DNA of 64,000 bases from Acidimicrobiia bacterium (lineage in GTDB: Bacteria; Actinomycetota; Acidimicrobiia; Spongiisociales; JAHEDJ01). Positions 1 to 7,160 of this stretch are shown one piece after another (the stretch's first letter is position 1; each line of letters begins with the position of its first letter). Below the pieces are notes generated by a model, which did not search any database, had not been told where the DNA came from, and was given only the letters and a program-made list of their open reading frames with translations. Location of the stretch: contig DATIPS010000040.1 in the NCBI GenBank assembly GCA_035471805.1, forward strand, positions 1-64,000, in the 5' to 3' direction. A program made the position numbers and the translations under genes.

Positions 1-1169
1 CGGGTTGAGCGCTTCCACAGGGCCGCGACCAGCGTGGCCAGTCCAAAGGTGATCATCACCCCCCAGAGGCCCGGACCGTATTGGCCGAACCGGTCGACCG
101 ACCAGCCGAACACCGGTGGGCCCACACCCAGGCCGGCGAGGAATCCGAGGAGCACCACTCCGGAGGCCCCTCCGGAGCGCTCGTGACCGGCGAAGACCAT
201 CACGGCCAGCATCCCGACCGCATTCCAGGCGGTGGCGCTTGCCCCCAGTCCCAAAGCGCCGATCCAGAGAAACCAGGCTCCCGCGCTTCGGGATGCCAGG
301 AGCGCACCAACGAACAGAACCGACAAGGCGGATATCTGAGTGAGAGAAGAGATGTAGCTCGATTTCCGCTCGCTGTGGCGAGCCCAGGCGATTCGGGAGA
401 AGAAGGCAACCAGCCCGGCGATGCCGGCAACGGACCCGGCAACCGAGACCGACAATCCGATCGCTTCCTCACCGAACAGAGGTATGTAGGTGTTGACAGC
501 TCCACCGGCCAGGCCCATCAGGAACCCGTAGGCGGATAGCCAGAGAACCGGTTCCGACCAGGAGATCCTGGTAGATACCGTCGACTGGTCCACCCGGCGA
601 GGATCTGCCGGGACGATCATGCCGACGGCTCCCAGGGCGAGAAGTGACATGCCTCCGGCAATGGCAAGTGTCGCTCTCCATCCCCAGGCGAGGGCACCGG
701 CGGGGAGGAGAATCCCTGCCAGGAATACGCCGGCCTGGACTCCCGATTGCTTCAAACCGGTGACGGCGCCGCGGCCGCCGACCGGAATGTGCACCGCAAC
801 CAGCTTGTTCGTCGCGGGGTTTCCCGCTGCTTGCCCTATCCCGGTCAGGATTCCGGTGGCGACCAAGAGGGCATAGGAAGAAGCAACCGAAACTGCCAGC
901 ATTCCCAGTCCGCTCAGGAAGAAGAGTCCGGCGAGAGATCTCCGACCACCGATCCGGTCGGTCATGCTTCCAATCGGGGGCGACGCCACGGCGCCGACCA
1001 CTGAGAACGCAGCCACGACCAGGCCGAACTGGGCCCTGGTCAGGCCGAGGTCATCGATGATGAACCGGGCGAGAACGGCGAAAGCCGGGCCGGCGAACGT
1101 TGCCGCTGCCATTGCGGCTGCCAGGAGGACGGTGAACTGGGCGCGTTTTACGTCGACGGGGCCGGACAT
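1..1169 (-). CDS. MFS transporter (3' end outside window)
   Basis: Major facilitator superfamily permease, substrate unknown, in the cytoplasmic membrane. Reading leftward from the ATG at 1169 gives about 389 codons with no stop before the window edge, so the C-terminus is cut off. The translation shows a run of hydrophobic segments and the diagnostic MFS motif A between helices 2 and 3 (GSMTDRIGGRR). The start is supported by TAAGGT at 1176-1181, read on the minus strand six bases before the ATG, so the mRNA is probably leaderless. It is divergent from the selenoprotein gene at 1238. Likely a small-molecule exporter of the 12-helix type; substrate cannot be judged. Confidence 0.85.
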   Translation of the reverse strand, partial: MSGPVDVKRAQFTVLLAAAMAAATFAGPAFAVLARFIIDDLGLTRAQFGLVVAAFSVVGAVASPPIGSMTDRIGGRRSLAGLFFLSGLGMLAVSVASSYALLVATGILTGIGQAAGNPATNKLVAVHIPVGGRGAVTGLKQSGVQAGVFLAGILLPAGALAWGWRATLAIAGGMSLLALGAVGMIVPADPRRVDQSTVSTRISWSEPVLWLSAYGFLMGLAGGAVNTYIPLFGEEAIGLSVSVAGSVAGIAGLVAFFSRIAWARHSERKSSYISSLTQISALSVLFVGALLASRSAGAWFLWIGALGLGASATAWNAVGMLAVMVFAGHERSGGASGVVLLGFLAGLGVGPPVFGWSVDRFGQYGPGLWGVMITFGLATLVAALWKRST

Positions 1170-1208
1170 GAAAGGACCTTACAAGCGGCGACGGCAACGA
1201 CGCTGCGC

Positions 1209-1214
1209 TATGGT
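1209..1214 (+). promoter_or_regulatory. Candidate -10 box of the selenoprotein gene
   Basis: TATGGT at 1209-1214 would place transcription near 1221 and give a leader of about 17 bases made mostly of the Shine-Dalgarno sequence. No convincing -35 box was found. Confidence 0.4.
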
Positions 1215-1237
1215 GCCCTTCTTCGGGGAGGAGGACC

Positions 1238-1900
1238 ATGCAAGCGCCGGATTTCGCTTTGATCGACCAGTCGGGAGCGGAGTGGGTGCTTTCCAGACAC
1301 CTCGACACCGCCCGGCTCCTGGTATTCCTCCGCGGTGATTGGTGACCCTATTGCAACGGGCAGCTGGTCAGCTTGTCCAACCGATACGGGGAAGTCATGC
1401 AAGCCGGTGGCCGCATCGCGGTGATATCCGTTGATTCACCGGGCCAGAACGCGGCCATGATCGACAAACTGCAGTTGCCGTTCCCGCTGCTCAGCGACCC
1501 GGATCGTACCGGGGCGATCGAACCGTTCGGCGTTTCGGACTCGAATGATCCTCGTGAGCTTGCTCGACCGTCGCTGTTCGTGGTGACACCGGAGTCCGAG
1601 GTCGCCTTCAGAGAGACCAGTCGTGATTTCGCCGATCGCGCTTCCGAGGATGCGGCAATCGCCGCCCTGGCAGGACTCGGTCTGCCTGCCACCGTCGCCG
1701 AAGACGTCGAACTGGGTCCGATCGAGCCCGGCCCGCGCGCGATGCCGTTGCATGCGATGGAGCCCTACTTCCGGGGAGCCAGGTTTGCCGTCACCGCGAT
1801 GAAGATGCGTCACGCCGACGTTGCGGAAGACGCCGCCGTATACATCGCCCAGATGGACCGGTACATCGAACTCGTGAAGGAACTGAGGAGCAAGACGTAG
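1238..1900 (+). CDS. Selenocysteine-containing peroxiredoxin-like protein (UxxC), in-frame TGA at 1343-1345
   Basis: AhpC/TSA-type thioredoxin-fold protein of about 220 residues. Reading from ATG 1238 (strong purine-rich Shine-Dalgarno at 1225-1234) gives MQAPDFALIDQSG, then FLRGDW, a TGA at codon 36, then PYCNGQL, and the frame stays open to 1900. The family motif here is F-Y/L-R-G-x-W-C-P-Y-C, so the TGA falls exactly on the first catalytic cysteine, giving U36-P-Y-C39. Downstream sequence (AVISVDSPGQNAAMIDKL, then FPLLSDPDRTGAIEPFGV) fits the peroxiredoxin fold. C39 is the only cysteine. A hairpin with a GGTC loop lies 20 bases after the TGA. Role inferred: Sec-dependent peroxidase or thiol-disulfide oxidoreductase. 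A standard caller would begin at the internal ATG 1373 and lose the active site. A point mutation of TGC/TGT to TGA is the alternative. Confidence 0.85.
1358..1378 (+). promoter_or_regulatory. Bacterial SECIS-like hairpin
   Basis: Directly after the in-frame TGA, GGGCA (1358-1362) pairs with TGTCC (1374-1378 with one G-T), and GCT (1363-1365) pairs with AGC (1370-1372), with a bulged T at 1373 and a GGTC tetraloop at 1366-1369. From memory, the E. coli fdhF SECIS also has a GGUC loop on a 3-bp stem above a single bulged U, about 18 bases after its UGA. Here the distance is 20 bases. The bulge is on the 3' side rather than the 5' side. Structure is by eye, not computed. Confidence 0.7.
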
Positions 1901-1970
1901 AGGGAACCGCAGCCCGTGCTCCGGGTGCCGGGTCCTGTTGGGTTGCTGACCCGCCGGCGTCGAGTTCTTC

Positions 1971-2003
1971 TCCTCAGAACCTGGGCCTGGGACTCAGAAC
2001 CCT
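1971..2003. repeat. Dispersed GGTTCT-type intergenic repeat, copy 1
   Basis: Contains CTCAGAACC twice in direct orientation. GGACTCAGAACCC at 1990-2002 recurs exactly at 44900-44912. Related GGTTCTAGG units occur between other genes (16931-16954, 48984-48997, 56251-56265). Confidence 0.5.
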
Positions 2004-2029
2004 CGGCCGCCTCGCTAGCCTCCGGCCGG

Positions 2030-2935
2030 ATGCGCGACCTCGTCCCGATCTTCATCGACACTCTGGTCCCGGTGTTCCTAATTGTCGGAACCGGCTACTT
2101 CCTGGGTCCGCGCCTGGAAATCGACGCACGGTCTCTCGCCCGGGCCGCGTACTACGTATTGGCTCCTGCTTTCATCTTCGAAATCCTCTCATCCGCCGAC
2201 CTGCAGGCCGACGTGGTTCTGCGGATGGTCGGTACGCTCACGATCACCACGCTGGTCGGCGGCGTCGTGGCCCTGGCCGTCGGCAGAGCTCTCGGCCGGC
2301 CGGCCAAGGTGACTGCCGCTCTGGTCCTCGTCGCCGTCTACGGCAATGTGGGCAACTTCGGCCTTCCGGTCGTCACGTTCGCGTTCGGGGAGGAGGCACT
2401 TCCTCTCGCCGGCATTGCATTCCTCACCATCAATGCTCTTGCTTTCTTCATCGGTGTCACGGCCGCGACCTGGCACCGGCTGAGTCCGCTACAGGCCATG
2501 GCCAAAGGCCTCCGCACTCCGGCTCTCCTGGTGGCGTTGCCTGCGGTGCTGGTGAATGCGGGCGACGTGAACCTGCCGCTGTTCGCCGACCGGTCGATCG
2601 GTCTGCTGGCCGACGCAATGATCCCGGTGATGCTCATGACGCTTGGAATTCAGCTGGCCGGCATGGGCCGGCCCCAGATCGACCGTGATGTGATGCTGGC
2701 GTCGGGCTTCCGGCTGCTACTGGCGCCGGCCGTTACCGCGCTGCTCGTGGCGGTGTTCGGACTGGACGGGGTGGATGCCGGCGTCACGATCATCCAATCT
2801 GCGATGCCGGCGGCGGTCTTCTGCTCCATCATCGCGATCGAGCACGATCTGGTTCCGGATCTCGTCACCACCACGGTGCTGTTCACGACCCTGGCCAGCG
2901 CCGCCACCCTTACGGTCGCGTTGCTGGTCATCTGA
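2030..2935 (+). CDS. AEC family transporter (auxin efflux carrier / malate permease-like)
   Basis: Membrane permease of about 301 residues, the usual size for the AEC family, with about ten hydrophobic helices. The N-terminus MRDLVPIFIDTLVPVFLIVG and the central NVGNFGLP signature are typical of the family, whose members export or import carboxylates or auxin-like compounds. The substrate here is unknown. The longer frame beginning at 1916 was rejected because its extra 38 residues are basic and non-hydrophobic and overlap an intergenic repeat. A TAGCCT box at 2016-2021 lies eight bases before ATG 2030. It follows the selenoprotein gene by about 130 bases and probably has its own promoter. 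Confidence 0.85.
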   Translation: MRDLVPIFIDTLVPVFLIVGTGYFLGPRLEIDARSLARAAYYVLAPAFIFEILSSADLQADVVLRMVGTLTITTLVGGVVALAVGRALGRPAKVTAALVLVAVYGNVGNFGLPVVTFAFGEEALPLAGIAFLTINALAFFIGVTAATWHRLSPLQAMAKGLRTPALLVALPAVLVNAGDVNLPLFADRSIGLLADAMIPVMLMTLGIQLAGMGRPQIDRDVMLASGFRLLLAPAVTALLVAVFGLDGVDAGVTIIQSAMPAAVFCSIIAIEHDLVPDLVTTTVLFTTLASAATLTVALLVI

Positions 2936-2954
2936 CCGGCCCGGCAAAGCCGGT
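2935..2954 (+). terminator. Candidate terminator hairpin after the AEC gene
   Basis: ACCGGC (2935-2940) pairs with GCCGGT (2949-2954) across an 8-base loop, overlapping the stop of the AEC gene. No T tract follows. Confidence 0.4.
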
Positions 2955-3021
2955 GGCCTCCCGGCAATCCGGATCTGAGGCCGGGTGAGCGAGTCGGGCG
3001 AACCCCTTCTAGGATGCGGAC

Positions 3022-4230
3022 ATGACCTTTGCGATCTCATCCTCACTGTCCGATCTGCTGCGCACGGCACGGGAGTTCATCGACCACGAGGTAATCCCAC
3101 TGGAGCCTGCTTTCCTGACCGGAACTCCCGACGAGCTGATGCCGGGGTTGGCGAAGGCACGGGCCAAGGCCAAAGCGATGGGAATGTGGGCTCCGGCGAT
3201 CCCTGCAGAGGTGGGCGGAGCCGGGATGTCGCTCGTCGAGTTCGCCCACCTGAGCGAGGAGCTGGGCCGCACCCCGCTGGGTCATTTCTCCTGCAACGCG
3301 CAGGCTCCGGACGTAGGCAACATGGAACTCCTGCTGGGGTACGGAAACGACGAGCAGAAGGAGCGATGGCTGAAGCCACTCGTGGCCGGCGACATCCGCA
3401 GCGCGTTCTCGATGACCGAACCGGGCCACGCCGGATCGAACCCGACCTGGATGTCGACTTCGGCGGTTCGTGACGGCGACGAGTATGTGATAAACGGCGA
3501 CAAGTGGTTCTCGAGCAGTGCCGACGGTGCCGCCTTCACGGTCCTTATGGCGGTCACGAATCCGGACGCCCCGCGCTACGGACGGGCGAGCATGATCATC
3601 GTTCCAACCGATACGCCTGGATTCAAGCTCGTGCGGAACACGCCGGTGATGGGCGACGTGGGAAGCGGCTGGTCGAGCCACGCCGAAGTGTCGTTCAACG
3701 ACTGCCGGGTGCCGGTAACCAACAGGATCGCCGGAGAGGGCGAGGGGTTCGTTCTGGCACAGGCACGTCTCGGTCCCGGCCGTATTCATCATACGATGCG
3801 CTGGATAGGCATCTGCGAGCGGTCGATCGAGTTGATGGCACGTCACGCGATCGAGCGAGAGATTGCACCGGGCCGCCCGCTGGCGACACGTCAGGTGGTG
3901 CAGCATTGGATCGCCGACAGCAGGGCAGAAACCAATGCAGCCAGGTTCATGGTGCTCGATGCAGCCCACAAGCTCGAGACGGTCGGGAACAAAGCGGCCA
4001 GAGCCGAGATCTCTGCCATCAAGTTCTTCGTTGCCAACACGCTTCAGCGTGTCGTCGATCGGGCCATTCAGGTGCACGGCGGTTTGGGGATGACGGACTA
4101 CACGCCGCTGGCATCCTGGTACCGGCACGAGCGAGCGGGGCGGATCTACGACGGGGCGGACGAAGTCCATCGCAACGTTGTCGCCCGCACCGAACTGGCC
4201 AAGTACGGAGAGGTCGATCTGCGGGGCTGA
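3022..4230 (+). CDS. Acyl-CoA dehydrogenase
   Basis: FAD-dependent acyl-CoA dehydrogenase of 402 residues, full length for the family; it makes the 2,3-enoyl-CoA in fatty acid or related acyl-CoA breakdown. Visible features: N-terminal helical domain; the middle beta domain with FSMTEPGHAGSNPTWMSTSA (substrate/FAD site) and GDKWFSSSADGA; and the C-terminal helical domain ending in IQVHGGLGMTDYTPL and RIYDGADEVHRNVVAR. The E/D-G-x-x-E region reads YDGADEVH, so the catalytic base may be in a non-standard position as in isovaleryl or long-chain types. TAGGAT at 3010-3015 lies six bases before ATG, so translation is probably leaderless. Substrate chain length is not predictable. Confidence 0.93.
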   Translation: MTFAISSSLSDLLRTAREFIDHEVIPLEPAFLTGTPDELMPGLAKARAKAKAMGMWAPAIPAEVGGAGMSLVEFAHLSEELGRTPLGHFSCNAQAPDVGNMELLLGYGNDEQKERWLKPLVAGDIRSAFSMTEPGHAGSNPTWMSTSAVRDGDEYVINGDKWFSSSADGAAFTVLMAVTNPDAPRYGRASMIIVPTDTPGFKLVRNTPVMGDVGSGWSSHAEVSFNDCRVPVTNRIAGEGEGFVLAQARLGPGRIHHTMRWIGICERSIELMARHAIEREIAPGRPLATRQVVQHWIADSRAETNAARFMVLDAAHKLETVGNKAARAEISAIKFFVANTLQRVVDRAIQVHGGLGMTDYTPLASWYRHERAGRIYDGADEVHRNVVARTELAKYGEVDLRG

Positions 4231-4334
4231 GATTCGACGGCTGCCGGTCTGCAACCGCTCCGGTAATCCGCCATCGCTGCGGTCGGTTCCCTAGAGTCTC
4301 TTCTATTCGATTGGGAGACGAGAGGGAGTAGACA

Positions 4335-4820
4335 GTGCATACAGGCAGGTTGTTCGCCTTGACCGGCGTGATCATCGGGATCGTCGGTCTGTTCTTGAAA
4401 GCGCTTCGCACGGACGGCGAGGGTCTATTGCCGGACCTCAATGCCGCAGATCCGGGGTTCCCCGAGAGTATCCCGACTATCTGGGGCGGTCTCGACACGT
4501 GGGCACAGATCGCGCTCGTGGTCATCATCGTTGCGGTTGTCGGTCTGGCGTTGTACGGCGCACGCGCCTCTGCCATGGACAGGAACTCCTCGATGACGGT
4601 GGCGGTGCTCGGCACAGCGTTGCTCGTCTACGCGGTCGTGAAGATGCTGGACGCCGGCGATGAGGCAGAGACCCTGCAAGGTGGATTCGCCCAGGCCGCC
4701 GCCGGCGGCATGATCCCCGAGGCCTACACGGTGGGGACCGGGATAGGGTTCCTGATTCTGATCGTCGGCACCGTGCTCGTCGTTGCCGGAGGTTTGAGCG
4801 GGTTGCGCAACACCGAGTAG
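4335..4820 (+). CDS. Small four-helix membrane protein, unknown function
   Basis: 161-residue integral membrane protein that I do not recognise. Hydrophobic segments lie near residues 5-22 (LFALTGVIIGIVGLFL), 55-75 (IALVVIIVAVVGLALYG), 88-106 (AVLGTALLVYAVV) and 137-157 (GFLILIVGTVLVVAGGL). The loops between are acidic. It starts with GTG 4335 behind a GAGGGAGT Shine-Dalgarno. It stands alone between the acyl-CoA dehydrogenase and the convergent pncA, with a strong inverted repeat after its stop. Confidence 0.7.
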   Translation: MHTGRLFALTGVIIGIVGLFLKALRTDGEGLLPDLNAADPGFPESIPTIWGGLDTWAQIALVVIIVAVVGLALYGARASAMDRNSSMTVAVLGTALLVYAVVKMLDAGDEAETLQGGFAQAAAGGMIPEAYTVGTGIGFLILIVGTVLVVAGGLSGLRNTE

Positions 4821-4829
4821 CCGAGAAGC

Positions 4830-4876
4830 TTCCGCGCAGTGCCGTGACTCACCTTCGTTCACGGTACTGCGCGGAA
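4830..4876. terminator. Bidirectional terminator-like inverted repeat
   Basis: Two 18-base arms (4830-4847 and 4859-4876) are complementary at 17 of 18 positions around an 11-base loop. It sits between the converging 4335 gene and pncA. There is no flanking T run, so it would be a GC-rich hairpin terminator or act with Rho. Confidence 0.75.
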
Positions 4877-4882
4877 ACCAGC

Positions 4883-5467
4883 TCAGCCGATTTCGACGTT
4901 CTCCCGAGCGAGAGCCTCAACCATGCGGGTTCCGTCGCCGGGGGCCAGATCGACCGCAGCAGTGTGATCCAATGAGATGCGGGTTCGGAAACCGGCCGCC
5001 GCGGCGTCGCGAGCGGTCGCCCCGACGCAGTAGTCCAGTGCCAGGCCGACGACCAGCACGGAAGTGGCTCCATGCTGGTGCAGCAATCCGGCCATCTCGG
5101 TAGGGGACTCCCGACCGCTCGACGGGTCGCGGACCGTGAAGCCCGAGTACCCGTCTTCACCGTTGGAGCCCTTCTTCACGACCGGTCCCGCCACTATCAG
5201 CCGCGGGTGCAGCTCCGCTCCCCAGGAGTCCTCGACGCAGTGAACAGGCCAGATGCCTCCGTCCTTCTCGAAGTGGGGGGTGGATCCGGGATGCCAGTCT
5301 TGCGTGTAGACCACGAATGCCCCCGCCGACGTTGCCCTGATGATCTCCCGATTGACGGGTCCGACGAGTCCGCCGCCGCTCTCAACGTACAGGCTCCCGG
5401 CCGGATCGGCGAAGTCGTTCTGCATGTCTACGACTATCAACACAGAGTGAGGATCGTAGGCGGGCAT
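4883..5467 (-). CDS. pncA: Nicotinamidase (isochorismatase-fold amidohydrolase)
   Basis: Cytoplasmic hydrolase, 194 residues, converting nicotinamide to nicotinate and ammonia in NAD salvage. The catalytic triad is visible: Asp in VVDMQNDF, Lys in VKKGSNGEDGYSGF, and Cys in GLALDYCVGATARDA. Metal-binding residues fit TQDWHPGSTPHF. The VVGLALDYCV block separates nicotinamidases from other isochorismatases. It is divergent from pncB with 33 bases between starts, so the two steps of salvage sit back to back. TAGACT (minus strand, 5474-5479) lies six bases before the ATG and points to a leaderless mRNA. Confidence 0.93.
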   Translation of the reverse strand: MPAYDPHSVLIVVDMQNDFADPAGSLYVESGGGLVGPVNREIIRATSAGAFVVYTQDWHPGSTPHFEKDGGIWPVHCVEDSWGAELHPRLIVAGPVVKKGSNGEDGYSGFTVRDPSSGRESPTEMAGLLHQHGATSVLVVGLALDYCVGATARDAAAAGFRTRISLDHTAAVDLAPGDGTRMVEALARENVEIG

Positions 5468-5500
5468 GTTTGAAGTCTACGTCCGCCGATTACAGTGCGC

Positions 5501-7033
5501 ATGGTGCTGACCACCGGAATCCTCTTCACAGACCACTACCAGCTGACCATGGCCCAGCTCTACTTCCGGAACGGTCTGGGCGAACGTCCGGCGCGCTTCG
5601 AGCACTCGTTCCGTTCCTATCCCGACTATGGAACCCACCAGGCCGGGTACTCGATAGCAGCAGGCCTGGCTCCGTTCGTCGACTGGATGCAGCAATCCAG
5701 GTTCGATGCGCCGGTTGCCGACGCCCTTCGATCTCTGCGCTCCGGGAGCGGGGGAGCCATCTTCGAAGACGACTTCCTCGAATGGATGCAGGAGATAGGC
5801 GGTTTCGGCGATGTCTCTCTGTGGGCTGTTCCCGAGGGTCGGGTTGTGCATCGCAACACTCCCATAGCCATCGTGGAAGCGCCCCTCGTGATAGCCCAAC
5901 TCCTCGAGTCGTCGCTGCTCAACCATCTCAACTATGCGACCTTGATTGCCACCAAAGCATCCCGTGTGGTCGAAGCCGCGCACGGTGGATCGGTTCTCGA
6001 GTTCGGGCTTCGCCGCGCCCATGGATTCGGGGGAATCGGAGCGTCGCGCTCGGCGCTGATCGGCGGCGCCGAGTTCTCATCGAATGTCGGGATATCTCAC
6101 GAGCTCGGTATTCCCTCGAAGGGAACTCACGGCCATTCGATGGTGCAGGTATTCATGGCGATCGCCGGAGGAGAGCTCGAAGCGTTCCGTGCCTACGGGG
6201 AGGCCTATCCCGACGATTGTCTGTTGCTGGTGGACACGATAAACACGCTGGAGTCCGGCGTTCCGAACGCGATCCGCGTCTTCGAGGAGCTGAAGTCCAG
6301 AGGTCACCGTCCGGTGGGCATCCGCCTCGACTCGGGCGATCTTGCGCATCTGGCTGTTCGGTCGGCTGCCCTGTTGAATGCAGCCGGGTTCGCCGACACG
6401 TCGATCGTTCTTTCGAGCCAGCTCGACGAGTTGACCATCTGGCAGATTCGTAACCAGGTCGTCGAGGAGGCTCCCAACTACGGCCTGGATGTCGATCAGA
6501 TGCTCGCCCGGCTCGTCTACGGTGTTGGCTCCCGCATGGCAACCTCCGACGGGGATCCCAGTTTCGACGGCGTGTACAAGGCAGTTGCGGTCAAGGACGG
6601 TGCCGGTTCCTGGCAACCGGCGATCAAGATCTCGGATTCGCCGGACAAGCTGGCTTTGCCGGGAGTGAAGTCTCTGTGGAGGGTCTACGACGAGCGCGGC
6701 ATCGCCACAGCCGATGTCATCGCCCTCGTTGGTGAGGACCTCACCCGGAGGCCTCTGGAGATCCTTCACCCCGCTCGGCCCGGTGTTGGGCGATCGTTGG
6801 AGGCTGCGCAGATTTCGGCCGTGGAAGCGTTGCTAGAGCCGATCGTCACGGAGGGAGAGGTCGTGGCCGGTCTGGGCGACATCTCGGAAGCTCGGAGCCG
6901 GCGCGCCGCGGATCTCGCCCGCCTGGACACCGGCGTTCGCAGGCTGGTCAACCCGCACACCTATCACGTATCCGTAACGAGGCCGCTTCTCGAACTGAAG
7001 CAAACGCTCGTCCAGGCTCATCGGACCGGATAG
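5501..7033 (+). CDS. pncB: Nicotinate phosphoribosyltransferase
   Basis: 510-residue enzyme joining nicotinate and PRPP to nicotinate mononucleotide, the step after nicotinamidase. The N-terminus FTDHYQLTMAQLYFRNG is characteristic (TDxYxxTM), and ASRSALIGGAEFSSNVG, GTHGHSMVQVF (with the conserved catalytic-loop histidine) and RLDSGDL are active-site blocks. ATG 5501 is chosen over the in-frame GTG at 5495, which would add two residues only. It is paired divergently with pncA. A hairpin follows the stop at 7062-7086. Confidence 0.93.
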   Translation: MVLTTGILFTDHYQLTMAQLYFRNGLGERPARFEHSFRSYPDYGTHQAGYSIAAGLAPFVDWMQQSRFDAPVADALRSLRSGSGGAIFEDDFLEWMQEIGGFGDVSLWAVPEGRVVHRNTPIAIVEAPLVIAQLLESSLLNHLNYATLIATKASRVVEAAHGGSVLEFGLRRAHGFGGIGASRSALIGGAEFSSNVGISHELGIPSKGTHGHSMVQVFMAIAGGELEAFRAYGEAYPDDCLLLVDTINTLESGVPNAIRVFEELKSRGHRPVGIRLDSGDLAHLAVRSAALLNAAGFADTSIVLSSQLDELTIWQIRNQVVEEAPNYGLDVDQMLARLVYGVGSRMATSDGDPSFDGVYKAVAVKDGAGSWQPAIKISDSPDKLALPGVKSLWRVYDERGIATADVIALVGEDLTRRPLEILHPARPGVGRSLEAAQISAVEALLEPIVTEGEVVAGLGDISEARSRRAADLARLDTGVRRLVNPHTYHVSVTRPLLELKQTLVQAHRTG

Positions 7034-7061
7034 CTTTCGGGATCCGCCGAGCCGGGCCGCA

Positions 7062-7086
7062 ACAAGAGGCAGATTCTGCCGCTTGT
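7062..7086 (+). terminator. Candidate terminator hairpin after pncB
   Basis: ACAAG(7062-7066)/CTTGT(7082-7086), one mismatch, then GGCAG/CTGCC around an ATT loop: about ten pairs. No T tract. Confidence 0.5.
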
Positions 7087-7160
7087 GCGCCCCCTCAGCA
7101 GACCAATCCGCCTCTCTCGGTGAGAGATTCCCCTTTGACCCCTAGCCAATACCACTCTCC

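Noticed and set aside
1343-1345. TGA as a sequencing error or nonsense mutation
   Set aside because: It sits on the exact catalytic cysteine, the frame is otherwise intact and a SECIS-like hairpin follows at the right distance. Cannot be excluded without the rest of the genome, but it is the less likely reading.
3043-4254. 403-codon antisense frame over the acyl-CoA dehydrogenase
   Set aside because: High-GC shadow of the real gene; no family-like sequence.
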